Shown in pieces: positions 11,309-24,639 of a stretch of 64,000 nt of DNA (its first letter is position 1; every line of letters starts with the position of its first letter). Source of the DNA: Porites lobata (Eukaryota > Cnidaria > Anthozoa > Scleractinia > Poritidae). The stretch covers positions 147,501 to 211,500 of the forward strand of contig CALNXK010000388.1 of assembly GCA_942486035.1 (NCBI GenBank), in the 5' to 3' direction. The notes under the pieces are model-generated. The model was given only the letters and a program-made list of their open reading frames with translations, was not told where the DNA came from and did no database searches. The position numbers were made by a program, and so were the translations under genes.

Positions 11309-13400
11309 TCGATTTAAGCAAAGAGTCTTATACCACGTTAAAGAGCGTTATTTATTCTTTCACAATCTGTTTTCAAAACTATGGGCAACTTAAAAGAAAT
11401 TTTTTGAGGCCGAAAAAGACAAGAAGTACTTTTCTGAAATTTGAGCCTTCCACACTCAGCGGGCTGATGTTAAAACTCAGAAAAATGCAATAAGAAATCA
11501 GTTTAAGCAACAGTGGTTTAACGTTATCAGCTATCAGAAACCACCACGCGTTAATCGAGCGATCTGATAAAATTTAAAGCCGTTTTCCGAGAAGAAAAGC
11601 AGAGTTTAGCCATCTTCTGTTACCAAACGCACTAGTCACGTAAGGTTGTCAAAGGGCAAGTACAATAAACTTCAAAAAGCACAACGTTTTTGCGTCCAGG
11701 AATTAGACTTTAGCGGACAGAACAATGCCTACGAGTGTATGTTTCATACCTTGGGATGGGTTTCCTAGATACTGGAAATAAAGAACGTCAAGAAAAGCAT
11801 TAGCGAGAGCACCTTCCGGCTGCTCCGATCTCAAACGACGGGAATTGCGTTACTTTTCACAGATGGACCTTTTACCACCTGTTTTTGGGTCGCATTTTGA
11901 TCGTGTGGCGCGCGGCACGGATCTGAACTCTTCTTCACGAGACATTGAACTGAATTTATCGGAAACATGCCACCAAGAAGAACAACACGAGCTTTTGTCG
12001 GCTATTTGTCGTTTTTTCTACGAAAAGTTCGGGTAAGCACTGATTCACCGGATTTGACGCAAAAAGTATTTCCTCGAAATAAGCTAAAAAAATATCCAAT
12101 TTACGTAGTGAATAGATGGATGATTATTGAAGGATTATCGAATTCTTGCCTAACCTGAGGGATTTCCCAATTTCACGTTATGTAGGATTAGGGGTAGGAT
12201 GGACCCGAACTCCTCATGGTTTGCGGTCTATATAATGTGTAACGAAACTTTATTAAACGCGATCAAAAAAACCCATTTTTTCAGAGGTTTTCGACCGGTT
12301 TTGATGCTCTAACGACAAACACATCTCCTCTGGACCCTGTGTCTACAGACGTTTTTTCTTGTTTTCCGGGACCATGTGACAGCGCACGAGTAAACCGGAG
12401 CGCAGTAACGAGCCTTAACGCCACCCCATTGCCCTTGCGGTCAATAAATCATCGCGTTTTTCATTTTTTTTATGCGCTCGATAATCTCCAAAGGGAATAT
12501 AGAGGGTTTCAGTTTTAGTTTATTTCACCGACGAAAAAAAGAACAAAACAAAGCAAAAGACAAGTAATTATGCAGAAATACGCAGAAGCAATGTGGCGAG
12601 GAAGCCCAAAAAGAAACCATAAGGCTTACTCATCCCCTTTTTGTTCGTTTAGCTTCGTATAGGTTTCCTGATTTTGTCGAAAAAGTCGGGCGTACCTCTG
12701 GAAAAATCCTGGCTACACGCGTGCTAAAGCCCGAAAAAACAACAGGGGTCTTGAGAAACGTCCTTATCATCTGTTCGGGGTCGTACTTTCAAGGAAGCGC
12801 TGATAAAGAATCATTCATGACGGAATGAAAAAACCTTTCGTAGCTTCCATCAAAAAAAGAGCGACAACAGTGGTAAGCGGTCGTTCTGTGGGTACTGGAC
12901 ATTTCCAGTATATGGAAACACCATGCAAAGGTACGAAGAACAGACATTCACAACATTGTTTTGTGCGCTAAAATCTGATTTTATGGACGTAAAACGTTTT
13001 GAATTTTAAGACTTTTTTTTAATATTAGTGCTTTGCCCTCCCTTTGACAACCTCACGTGACTGGTGCACTTGGCAGGAGTTGACACTGACAGCTTAAATC
13101 TGCCTTTCTTGATAGCACACGGCTTTTTAAATTGATAGCAGATCGCTGTATAAACACGTCTTGGTTTCTGAACGCTGATAACATTAAACCACTGTTGCTC
13201 AAACTGATTTCTTATTGTATTTTTCCGAGTTTTTAGCATCGGCCCGCAGAGTCTGGAAGGCTCAAATTTCTGAAAAGTACTACTTGTATTTTCCGGCCTC
13301 AAAAATTTTCTTTTAAGTCGTCCATAGTTTTGAAAACAGATTTTGAACGAAGAAATAACGCTCTTTAACGTGGTATAAGACTCTTTGCTTGAATCGAGGA
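11309..13400. repeat. long diverged inverted-arm structure
   Basis: The left arm (about 11309-11790) and right arm (about 12890-13400) are reverse complements of each other with roughly 10-20% differences by eye. They share blocks such as AAAGAGTCTTATACCACGTT and AAATTTGAGCCTTCCA. Homologous short ORFs run through each arm (KESYTTLKSVI and CFQNYG appear in both) but match no family I recognise. About 1.1 kb lies between the arms. It could be a non-autonomous DNA transposon with long TIRs or an inverted duplication. Confidence 0.6.
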
Positions 13401-15322
13401 TAGTTTCTAATAATTTCGAATAATTTCCGTAAAACGCCTGTTCTGAAAAAAATATTAATTATAAACTAAAACTACTAAGCAAAGGATTGCACTAAAAAAT
13501 TTTGGGGGCGTACCTGTGCTTAAATTTCTCCAGAGGCTTGCTTTAGATTTTCCATATATTTGTCTGTAATTTTACCCGGGACTTTCTTACAGACAAATGT
13601 ATAGGAAATTTTAAAAAGTGGCTCTAGGTCTTCTAGCGCATGTAATGCCCTCAATTTTTTTCAGTAGAATCCTTAGAAGTGAAGCTTTGGTTTACAAATG
13701 ATATTTTTTTCAGCACAGCCCGTTCTACGGAAATTATTCGACACTAGATTCTCATACAAACACTGTAATTTCTCATGTATTTGCCTACTCGTCAAGATGG
13801 CGTCGAGAACCGTTACAAGGTCTATTCATCCTCAATTATGAGAGCTCGACGTTTACAAGAAGTAAACTGCCGTTTTGAAATCAGGAGAACGCTTCGAGCA
13901 GCGAAAGATAAAAGACACCTGCTGAGTTGTTTAACGACTGTTCATCATTGTCTGTTCCTGAGACCCCATCACAGCATCACAGCTCAGACAGCTGGATTCA
14001 TGGCGAATTTTTTTAGATTTTTTTAACCCGAAAATGAAGGAGGCAATTTGTTTTCGTTCGACGCTGCCGCCGATGATTGAGTGGAGCCACAGTTGTTGTG
14101 ATGTTGGAAACTGCCAGTATTAATTAAATAAATATAATACGTATTTGCATTTTCTCAGCGCTGAGGTTTTCATTATTTCATTTGTCCTTAATGGCCAATT
14201 GCAATTAGAGAGAGAGAGTCATCGTCGCTCTTCTTCTTCGTCTTCATCGTAGTCGTTGAGGAAATTTATACCTCTGTGGACTGTGACATTGGTGATATAT
14301 TCTTACAATCTTTGCTTTCTTCACTTTGCTGACTGTTGTTTTTCTTATACTATCATGAGGGGGCGCAGAGGGTTTTTACTGAAAGTACAGCACCATGCAG
14401 AGTTATAAGCTTTGTGGGCACTTAATCCCATTTAATATTTCACACTCCTCGAAAGTGCTAACATTTCTGTGTCATGGCGAGACTTTTCAATGTATTAAAC
14501 GTCAGCATACATTGCAAGATAATCTTCATTTCGCGCCAGACTAATTTTGTTTGCGCGCTTTTAAAGTACCAAAAATCACTCGGTTTCACACAATGCCTGC
14601 ATTGTTACTGGAGTACATTGCCTTGGCGTGGATGTAGCATTTCACCTCCTCATCGCTTCTTTTTCTCGGGAATGGTTTATATTTGGACGTAGTGAGAATA
14701 GGTCAGAATGTGTGGTGGATGTTCACACTCGGATACAACTAATACGTGCGGCCTAATATCAAGGAAGGATGCTGGATTTTTCTCATTGTTAGCGAAAGGA
14801 AGGTAAAAAAAAAAGACGATTGCTCTGAGGTAAGAATTGAAATTTTTAATTAGTTTCTCGGCGAAAACAACCGTTCCACAGTAAAGAAATTTAGTATCGC
14901 TGTTATGATATGACGCTAGCTTGCGCTCAGTAATTGTATGACTCCATAAATCCGATTCGCTTTTTCGCAGAACCGGTAACATTCGATAAAGTGTTCTTTG
15001 CTTTGTTAAGTGTGATATATTTCTAAGGACGGTGCCTTGTTCAATGATTCATCGGCTTGGCCTCGACGATTCCCATGAATTTTGAGCTGCCAGACATAAC
15101 AAATGTTCTAGAGCTGAATAACCCATTAAGTTCCTATGTTATTAACCTCATGAGAGAAAAATCATTGTCATTTAACATTTTAATATTTTTACGTGAGAAA
15201 ACTTGGCCAAATCAAGAGAATGAGCTAGAATGCTGACACAAAAACGTAAAGAATGTTTAAGCTATGGGAGAGGTGCTAGATCGCAACATGTTCGTTTCCT
15301 GCTGTGCTTATGTATTTTGCGT
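13401..15322. other. no gene seen
   Basis: Only short unrecognised ORFs. There is a short GA-rich stretch near 14206-14217 followed by CTTCTTCTTCGTCTTC. No motif supports a gene. Confidence 0.4.
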
Positions 15323-15330
15323 GGAAAGCA

Positions 15331-16703
15331 TAGACTACGAGTAGTCCCCCATTTTTCCTCAGGGATAGTAGAGCGAGCGAAACGCGAGCGCGCGTGAAAA
15401 TCACCCCACGCGAGAAAAGGCGACACGCGGCGGGGAGAGAGAAAAATGAGGGACTACAGACAAAGCCCAAGCTTTTGACCCTTCACGGCCGACTGATTTC
15501 GGAGTGTGAAGTTCGTATCCCCTTCCAAATCAATTAAGCGCATCCAATGGGATTCCTTCCCTCATTGAGCTGTCATTGCTCTTGTCATCGGTAAACTGCG
15601 GGGGATACTTATTGCAAGCAAAAGAAAACCCAGATACTAATTTTCTTGACCGTTGTTTCGCGTGAAGAACTTGATAGTGTAGGCAACACACGACTTTTAC
15701 TCATGCCAAAATGCTGCTTGTTCCAATGAATTTTTTTTTCTGACGGATAGATTATGCTCTGGAGGAAAACGTTTTGACTGAGCAAATGTGATTTTTGCCG
15801 CTTATTTCATAATGAGAGGTCGTGACACGTATATTAATTTTCTGTGGTTATTGTTTATGGTCGGCATGATTTGCCCACTAATGCAAGAGCATTTTATTTC
15901 ACTTCTTTTGAAAAGTAAAGCTCTTCAATGCAATGGGTCTGGGGTTGTTTAATTTTTCCGGCGATTGCCTCCAGGATCTGAATAATTTTAAGCGATTATC
16001 TTTTTGGCCGTGAATGTGTCGGTTTCCTGCAATGTTTTGTCACGCTGGGCCCAGCTCGTTAGCGTTTTTAGCAGGACGGATAGCGATATCCAAATCTCGA
16101 AGAATGGATTGCAGCTTAAACTAAAACTAAATCAACTATGGAGAACTGCGATGTGACTCAGTCATGACTGTTCATGAATTTTAACTGCCGCTTGTTTTTC
16201 TGGAGATAATGTGAGTATTTGGACTGGAGTGCGTAGTTCCTCCCTTGGTGATAACTTTTGAATAAGCGACTGTTCTGTTATTCAATTCCCACTTTGTGAT
16301 CAGACAAGACCATGGTTTCGGTTCTCCACGCGAACCTCATCAGTTGCTGGGTTGGCTTTCCTCTTAGTTGCTTCTACAAGAGCAACTCTGACTAGTTATT
16401 TGTTCTTTGCTGTTATTATTTCTGCTCTAGTTATTTGTTCTGTAAATTGAGATTATGTCGAGTGTTGATAGCGGCTGGCGCGTTTTTGACAGATGTTGAC
16501 AGATTTCCATGGAAGAGCCAATCAGAGTTTTGCGTTGTGAGAGCAACGCATTAGTTCAAAAGCTTGGGCTTTGTCTGTAGTCCCTCATTTTTCTCTCTCC
16601 CCGCCGCGTGTCGCCTTCTCTCGCGTGGGTTGATTTTCACGCGCGCTCGCGTTTTGCTCGCTCTACTATCCCTGAGGAAAAATGGGGGACTACTCGTAGT
16701 CTA
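15331..16703. mobile_element. non-autonomous TIR element with 8 bp target duplication (hAT-like)
   Basis: The element begins TAGACTACGAGTAGTCCCCC and ends with the reverse complement. The terminal inverted repeats are about 147 bp (15331-15477 and 16556-16703), nearly identical and rich in CGAGCG/CGCGAG motifs. The flanks are exact copies of GGAAAGCA (15323-15330 and 16704-16711), an 8 bp target duplication as made by hAT-type transposases. No transposase ORF lies inside, so it must have been moved in trans. A compact relative is at 38191-38349. The 81 bp satellite starts shortly after its right end. Confidence 0.85.
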
Positions 16704-16879
16704 GGAAAGCAAGACCTTTTCAATCCTAATAAAAATACTCTTCTAGTTTTGAACCGGCTTAAGCCCAAACCCTAAGTTAATTTTCCATTGACACGAGGCT
16801 TTGATTTTGGGCGCGAGACTCAACAGAGACGGCTGTGGCCATTTTTTGAAGCGCGCGGCGATCACAAGCTTTTTTTTAA

Positions 16880-19800
16880 AGTGCCAGTTAGAAAGTACTT
16901 CTGCTGTTGCTGGTCTAAAACTAACTTCTTTTTCGAACTGGCAGACGGCGCTTCCCATGCAGTTCCATGCAACATATTCTACTCCTGTTCCTAGTCTAAG
17001 ACAAGCTTCTTTCTCGAACTGGCGGACGGCGTGTCCCATACAGTTTGATGTAACATATCCTTATTCTGTTTCTGGTTTAAAACTAACTTCTTTTTCGAAC
17101 TGGCAGAGGGCGCGTCCCATACAGTTCGAGACATATACTACTCCTGTTTATAGACTAAAACCAACTTCCTTTTCGAACTAGCGAACGGCGCGTCCCATAC
17201 AGATCAATCTAACATTTCTACCCCTTTTCCTAGTTTAAAACTAACTTCTTTATCGAACTGGCGGACGGCGCGTCTCATTCAGTTCGATGTAACATATCCT
17301 TATTCTGTTTCTGGTTTAAAACTAACTTCTTTTTCGAACTGGCGGACGGCGCGTCTCATTCAGTTCGATGTAACATATCCTTATTCTGTTTCTGGTTTAA
17401 AACTAACTTCTTTTTCGAACTGGCAGACGGCGCGTCTCATTCAGTTCGATGTAACATATCCTTATTCTGTTTCTGGTTTAAAACTAACTTCTTTTTCGAA
17501 CTGGCAGACGGCGCGTCTCATTCAGTTCGATGTAACATATCCTTATTCTGTTTCTGGTATAAAACTAACTTCTTTTTCGAACTGGCAGACGGCGCGTCTC
17601 ATTCAGTTCGATGTAACATATCCTTATTCTGTTTCTGGTTTAAAACTAACTTCTTTTTCGAACTGGCAGACGGCGCGTCTCATTCAGTTCGATGTAACAT
17701 ATCCTTATTCTGTTTCTGGTATAAAACTAACTTCTTTTTCGAACTGGCGGACGGCGTGTCCCATACAGTTTGATGTAACATATCCTTATTCTGTTTCTGG
17801 TTTAAAACTAACTTCTTTTTCGAACTGGCAGACGGCGTGTCCCATACAGTTTGATGTAACATATCCTTATTCTGTTTCTGGTTTAAAACTAACTTCTTTT
17901 TCGAACTGGCGGACGGCGCGTCCCATACAGTTCGATGTAACATATCCTTATTCTGTTTCTGGTTTAAAACTAACTTCTTTTTCGAACTGGCGGACGGCGC
18001 GTCCCATACAGTTTGATGTAACATATCCTTATTCTGTTTCTGGTTTAAAACTAACTTCTTTTTCGAACTGGCGGACGGCGCGTCCCATACAGTTTGATGT
18101 AACATATCCTTATTCTGTTTCTGGTTTAAAACTAACTTCTTTTTCGAACTGGCAGACGGCGCGTCCCATACAGTTTGATGTAACATATCCTAATTCTGTT
18201 TCTGGTTTAAAACTAACTTCTTTTTCGAACTGGCAGACGGCGCGTCCCATACAGTTCGATGTAACATATCCTTATTCTGTTTCTGGTTTAAAACTAACTT
18301 CTTTTTCGAACTGGCAGACGGCGCGTCTCATTCAGTTCGATGTAACATATCCTTATTCTGTTTCTGGTTTAAAACTAACTTCTTTTTCGAACTGGCAGAC
18401 GGCGCGTCTCATTCAGTTCGATGTAACATATCCTTATTCTGTTTCTGGTTTAAAACTAACTTCTTTTTCGAACTGGCGGACGGCGCGTCTCATTCAGTTC
18501 GATGTAACATATCCTTATTCTGTTTCTGGTTTAAAACTAACTTCTTTTTCGAACTGGCGGACGGCGCGTCTCATTCAGTTCGATGTAACATATCCTTATT
18601 CTGTTTCTGGTTTAAAACTAACTTCTTTTTCGAACTGGCAGACGGCGCGTCTCATTCAGTTCGATGTAACATATCCTTATTCTGTTTCTGGTTTAAAACT
18701 AACTTCTTTTTCGAACTGGCAGACGGCGCGTCTCATTCAGTTCGATGTAACATATCCTTATTCTGTTTCTGGTTTAAAACTAACTTCTTTTTCGAACTGG
18801 CGGACGGCGCGTCTCATTCAGTTCGATGTAACATATCCTTATTCTGTTTCTGGTTTAAAACTAACTTCTTTTTCGAACTGGCGGACGGCGCGTCTCATTC
18901 AGTTCGATGTAACATATCCTTATTCTGTTTCTGGTTTAAAACTAACTTCTTTTTCGAACTGGCAGACGGCGCGTCTCATTCAGTTCGATGTAACATATCC
19001 TTATTCTGTTTCTGGTTTAAAACTAACTTCTTTTTCGAACTGGCAGACGGCGCGTCTCATTCAGTTCGATGTAACATATCCTTATTCTGTTTCTGGTTTA
19101 AAACTAACTTCTTTTTCGAACTGGCGGACGGCGTGTCCCATACAGTTTGATGTAACATATCCTAATTCTGTTTCTGGTTTAAAACTAACTTCTTTTTCGA
19201 ACTGGCGGACGGCGTGTCCCATACAGTTCGATGTAACATATCCTTATTCTGTTTCTGGTTTAAAACTAACTTCTTTTTCGAACTGGCGGACGGCGTGTCC
19301 CATACAGTTTGATGTAACATATCCTAATTCTGTTTCTGGTTTAAAACTAACTTCTTTTTCGAACTGGCAGACGGCGTGTCCCATACAGTTTGATGTAACA
19401 TATCCTTATTCTGTTTCTGGTTTAAAACTAACTTCTTTTTCGAACTGGCAGACGGCGCGTCTCATACAGTTCGAGACATATACTACTCCTGTTTATAGAC
19501 TAAAACCAACTTCCTTTTCGAACTAGCGAACGGCGCGTCCCATACAGATCAATCTAACATTTCTACCCCTTTTCCTAGTTTAAAACTAACTTCTTTTTCG
19601 AACTGGCAGACGGCGCGTCTCATTCAGTTCGATGTAACATATCCTTATTCTGTTTCTGGTTTAAAACTAACTTCTTTTTCGAACTGGCAGACGGCGCGTC
19701 CCATACAGTTCGAGACATATACTACTCCTGTTTATAGACTAAAACCAACTTCCTTTTCGAACTAGCGAACGGCGCGTCCCATACAGATCAATCTAACATG

Positions 19801-21235
19801 ACTACCTTTTTTCCTAGTTTAAAACTAACTTCTTTTTTCGAACTGGCGGACGGCGTGTCCCATACAGTTTGATGTAACATATCCTTATTCTGTTTCTGGT
19901 TTAAAACTAACTTCTTTTTCGAACTGGCAGACGGTGCGTCTCATTCAGTTCGATGTAACATATCCTTATTCTGTTTCTGGTTTAAAACTAACTTCTTTTT
20001 CGAACTGGCGGACGGCGTGTCCCATACAGTTTGATGTAACATATCCTTATTCTGTTTCTGGTTTAAAACTAACTTCTTTTTCGAACTGGCAGACGGCGCG
20101 TCTCATTCAGTTCGATGTAACATATCCTTATTCTGTTTCTGGTTTAAAACTAACTTCTTTTTCGAACTGGCAGACGGCGCGTCTCATTCAGTTCGATGTA
20201 ACATATCCTTATTCTGTTTCTGGTTTAAAACTAACTTCTTTTTCGAACTGGCAGACGGCGCGTCTCATTCAGTTCGATGTAACATATCCTTATTCTGTTT
20301 CTGGTTTAAAACTAACTTCTTTTTCGAACTGGCAGACGGCGCGTCCCATACAGTTCGAGACATACACTACTCCTGTTTATAGACTAAAACCAACTTCCTT
20401 TTCGAACTAGCGAACGGCGCGTCCCATACAGATCAATCTAACATTTCTACCCCTTTTCCTAGTTTAAAACTAACTTCTTTTTTCGAACTGGCGGACGGTG
20501 CGTCCCATACAGTTTGATGTAACATATCCTAATTCTGTTTCTGGTATAAAACTAACTTCTTTTTTCGAACTGGCGGACGGCGCGTCCCATACAGTTTGAT
20601 GTAACATATCCTAATTCTGTTTCTGGTATAAAACTAACTTCTTTTTTCGAACTGGCGGACGGCGCGTCCCATACAGTTTGATGTAACATATCCTAATTCT
20701 GTTTCTGGTATAAAACTAACTTCTTTTTTCGAACTGGCGGACGGCGCGTCCCATACAGTTTGATGTAAGATATCCTTATTCTGTTTCTGGTATAAAACTA
20801 ACTTCTTTTTTCGAACTGGCGGACGGCGCGTCCCATACAGTTTGATGTAACATATCCTAATTCTGTTTCTGGTATAAAACTAACTTCTTTTTTCGAACTG
20901 GCGGACGGCGCGTCCCATACAGTTTGATGTAACATATCCTAATTCTGTTTCTGGTATAAAACTAACTTCTTTTTTCGAACTGGCGGACGGCGCGTCCCAT
21001 ACAGTTTGATGTAAGATATCCTTATTCTGTTTCTGGTATAAAACTAACTTCTTTTTTCGAACTGGCGGACGGCGCGTCCCATACAGTTTGATGTAACATA
21101 TCCTTATTCTGTTTCTGGTATAAAACTAACTTCTTTTTTCGAACTGGCGGACGGCGCGTCCCATACAGTTGGATGTAACATATTTTACTCATGTTGCTAG
21201 TTTAAACTAAGTCCTTTTAATTTTCTTACTTGTGG
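16880..21235 (+). repeat. 81 bp tandem satellite array, about 50-54 copies
   Basis: The unit is 81 bp (27 codons), typified by TTCGAACTGGCAGACGGCGC then GTAACATATCCTTATTCTG and TTTAAAACTAACTTC. Copies are highly similar in the core (17.2-20.3 kb) and degenerate at both ends. Subtypes alternate in blocks: CTCATTCAGTTCGAT, CCATACAGTTTGAT, and an 82 bp form with one extra T that dominates 20.47-21.15 kb. A diverged variant pair, carrying CGAGACATATACTACTCC and then GATCAATCTAACATTTCT, recurs near 17.1, 19.47, 19.7 and 20.35 kb. Because 81 is divisible by three, long ORFs run through on both strands. These are most likely a by-product of the period. Confidence 0.95.
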
Positions 21236-24200
21236 AAACTGGCACGTCAGGAATGTTAATGTATGAATACGGACTCGTGCGATTTTCATGCCGGAAGAAA
21301 AGCCAGCTTGACTTAGGTGTCAGGAATGCTAGTACAATGTACTAAGGATTTGTATGGGGTACTTACATTCGAGGCTCTGTGCGTCCTGTCATATATGGAT
21401 TCGTAAACTTTTTTCTCACTTTCTTTAAGGGCTAGTACCAAGTACGGATACTTTCATTTTGTTAGTAATGGTATTTTCGCACATTGGTTTAGTTTGAACC
21501 AGATGCTTAAATCTTCGGTTTCGTTTGCTACTGAAGTAGAAAAAAAATAACAGACCATCGCACAGCCCGTGTTTTAACAGAGATCTTCGCTCCACAAAAG
21601 ACTTAAAGAGAGCAACCAGACACCTTTCTCCTCCAACAAATAACGTACGTGACTTGAAATCCCTGTTGTTATCATGGAAAACGTGCCGAAAAAATCCTTG
21701 TTCACTGATATGCCTGAAAAGTGTAGCCGTCATGGCTTGCGTGTGGTTGCCACCGGTTTTGTTCTTTATTTTTTACCTTAGCCTAGTTTGTTATAAGCAG
21801 CTTGTTTAGTTTCTATGGCTCGTTTTCCTCGCTTTTGCTGACAGTGTTTTTCTCTTAGCACCGCATTTTCAATACATTTAGCCAGAACGACGTACTTTTT
21901 ACTGTGTTTGGGTTTTGGGAATGTTTTTTTTTTTTAACGTTTCTATTGTTGTTTTGAGTACAAACTCAAATCGTTGTTTGCAGAAAACCATGGTCATCCC
22001 GAAAAAAATGTCGATTGCAAATTACATTTTCTCCCTTGTATTGATATACTTAATGCATTTACAATTTCTGAAAACATTTGCTTGACGAAGCATACGGATA
22101 GCATCACAGTCTAAATCGTGAACTTTTACAAGACGTTTCCCTTTAATGATAATTAAGTTTCTTTAACTGCTGCTAAGCAACGCACATCAAACTTTCAATT
22201 CTTTATTGTTTTACTTCTGCAACTCTTTCTAATCTTTCTAGATTCCACACAAAAATGTTGTTCGGGTTCCTCAGTCTTCTAATTTTTTAGCATGCGTAAT
22301 GGACTCTTAACCCACACTGAAGACTTTTGTTATAACAGTATTGTGAACAGCTTTCTCGAATCATCTGTGTAGAGAACTAACTTGCTTGGGCAAAGCATAG
22401 TGTTTTACTATAGAACTAACTTGCTTGGGCAAAGCATAGTGTTTTACTATAACCACATCTTTTTTTCTTAAAAGACCTGAAAGTCGTAAAATTCGTTTTT
22501 ATTCCTTTTATGCGCCATTTTTTTTTTACCATCTATGAGAATGCCATTAAAAAATAGTGTTCATTTAGATAGCAGCGAGGCAAATCATGCTCTTATTTCG
22601 TTCCGATGCCAAATGGGAAAGGTAGTATATGTTTAGAGTTAATTGTGCTGGCTAGTGGTAGGTCAAGCCTATTTTGACCTAAAATGTGCATGATGCCCAT
22701 TTTGGAGCCAAAGCGTTTTAAACGTTGCTTATTTTAATTTCCTATTCACTGCAAAAGGGTTCTGTACCACACATTGAGAAAATGAAACTTCCTAATGTAA
22801 ATCGAAAGTCTAATTATCCCATTTATATCCACAAATCGTCAAACGTTTCCGTGCCTATAACCAAACTTATAATTACGCTATTGCATGTGTCAATAAAGAG
22901 GCCCGGGCTCTGCAGTTGCCATAGTAACAGTTGCATGTTTTTTTAAAAAGTGCACGTAAATCGGGTAGTTACAAACTGTACCTTATTATTTTATCAATGT
23001 TAAAATGCTAAATGGTCACGAAAGATAACTTCAGTCGTGTGCCTTGGTTTGAGTCTCGTGATTAGTGAACGGTAATAAAAAAAATACAAATCTTTGACAC
23101 GAAATATATAATTGTATATAAATGAATAAAGTTAAAAGGTTTGATTAATGTTGTTTTACGCCGTAACAGGTACATGTGTGGTTACTTTATTTTGAACACG
23201 CTTAGTCTGAGCTCTTGCACTACCTAGTATGAATACTCAATCAATGGTACGAGGAGGTGCGTAGAGAATAAGTAAGAAAAAAAACTAGATTTGTGAATGA
23301 TATGTATTGGTAGTTTTCACATGACGTCAGTCACCAACACTCAAAAGTAAAGAATTATCAATTCTCCTAAGATTTGCTTTAATTAAGTGTCAAAGCAGCT
23401 AAAACCTTATGCTCCTACAAGATTTTACTCCGAAAGGGTTTTTTGTTTTGTGATAGAGTAGGCTTGAATTTCTAACTTTTTGTTTGACACGGCATTTACG
23501 TGGCAGCCGAGAGAATTGCCACATAGGTTAAAGTCTTGACTTAGTCCGGGGGATGTGGCTAGGCGTTCGTAGCATAACATACCACTAACAGTGCTCGTAT
23601 ATTTCTAAAATTATGCCAGTTTTTGTAAATTACGCTCATTTAGACAAAAAATATATGTAGAAATTACGCCTGTACTTTAATTTTTACGTTATATTTGGTA
23701 AAAACTCCTCAATTACTGTGCAATTAACACGTAAAAGGCAGACAAATTTTCCCTATCCATAAACTAGAAACTTTGCTAGCGCATAATTCATCATAAATTA
23801 CCTGGCTATCAATGTCTTACAAAGAATTTGCAGTGAACGACAGCTTGGATAACCAAGATGCGCGCGCGTTTAGTCCTGTGGAAAGAATTCTGGGTCACTT
23901 CCTGTGGGAAGCGGGTCCAATGTTGGGACTTTGATCTCGAGCCAAAAAATTGGTTGCATGATCAATAAATGAAAATTTCGTGCTGTAAAACTAGCTAAAA
24001 GGGCAAATTATGCTAGCAGTAATTTTTCAGAAAATAGGTGCTAGTTGAAAGTTACGCTCGTAATGACAAACTATGCCAAAACTTATGCTAGCACAATCCA
24101 ATAAGGCCTGGAAGTTGCTATCTGAACAGTCTCTGTGTTAGGAAAGGCACTAGTTTAATGTTTATGAGTTCCTCGAGGGGTGAATTCACACGCTTTCGTA

Positions 24201-24600
24201 GCAAAGCTAGCTAAGGTAACAGTTGTTTCTGTTGGTTTCCTTACGTTATGTTAATGCCATCCAGAACAGATAGGCACCAACATGGTGTCTCCATACAAAA
24301 ATCTAAAAATTAAGGTAAAATATTTTTCCAAGTATTTCGCATATGCAAAATTGAATCAACCTGAAACTTGGCGAGCATCTTTGTACATTCATCTTCTTAC
24401 ATTTCCCGTATTCTGGACTGTACCTATTAACCTGCGTGGCAGTCCTTTGAAAGGAAAGGGGAAGGGGATCCCAGGCGCGCGAGAAGGGGGAAAAGCGCGC
24501 GAGGGGTGGGGTAGGAAACGCCGACAAGGACGCTAATGTCGTTTTCTTTGTTCACATCTACTAGAGAGATAAAGAAATCCTGATTGATTAGAATTCCAAA
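21236..24600. other. no gene seen; a few repeat copies
   Basis: AT-rich sequence with no recognised coding region. It holds repeat copies at 22010-22085 and 22373-22580. G-rich sequence near 24450-24520 (GGGGAAGGGGATCC and CGCGCGAG motifs) looks like the decayed end of an unidentified repeat. Confidence 0.4.
22373..22580 (+). repeat. dispersed repeat copy 2 with internal 39 bp tandem duplication
   Basis: Second copy of the 2027-2190 repeat. Here its first 39 bases (AGAACTAACTTGCTTGGGCA and following) are perfectly duplicated head to tail at 22373-22411 and 22412-22450. The first copy has no such duplication. Confidence 0.75.
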
Positions 24601-24639
24601 CAAGTCAATCACAACCTTAATGCTTTAATGCCATTTGGT

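Noticed and set aside
11086..11493. 135-codon plus-strand ORF as a gene
   Set aside because: Runs into the inverted arm of a repeat. The shared blocks belong to the repeat and no start context or family is apparent.
14677..14982. 101-codon minus-strand ORF
   Set aside because: No domain, no splice partner.
16880..21235. The 81 bp array as a CRISPR array or as a real repetitive protein gene
   Set aside because: There are no unique spacers, since units are contiguous. ORFs appear on both strands only because the period is divisible by three, there is no start or splice context, and the 82 bp units break the frame.
21425..21733. 102-codon minus-strand ORF
   Set aside because: No family resemblance and low-complexity Phe-rich middle. 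Treated as chance.
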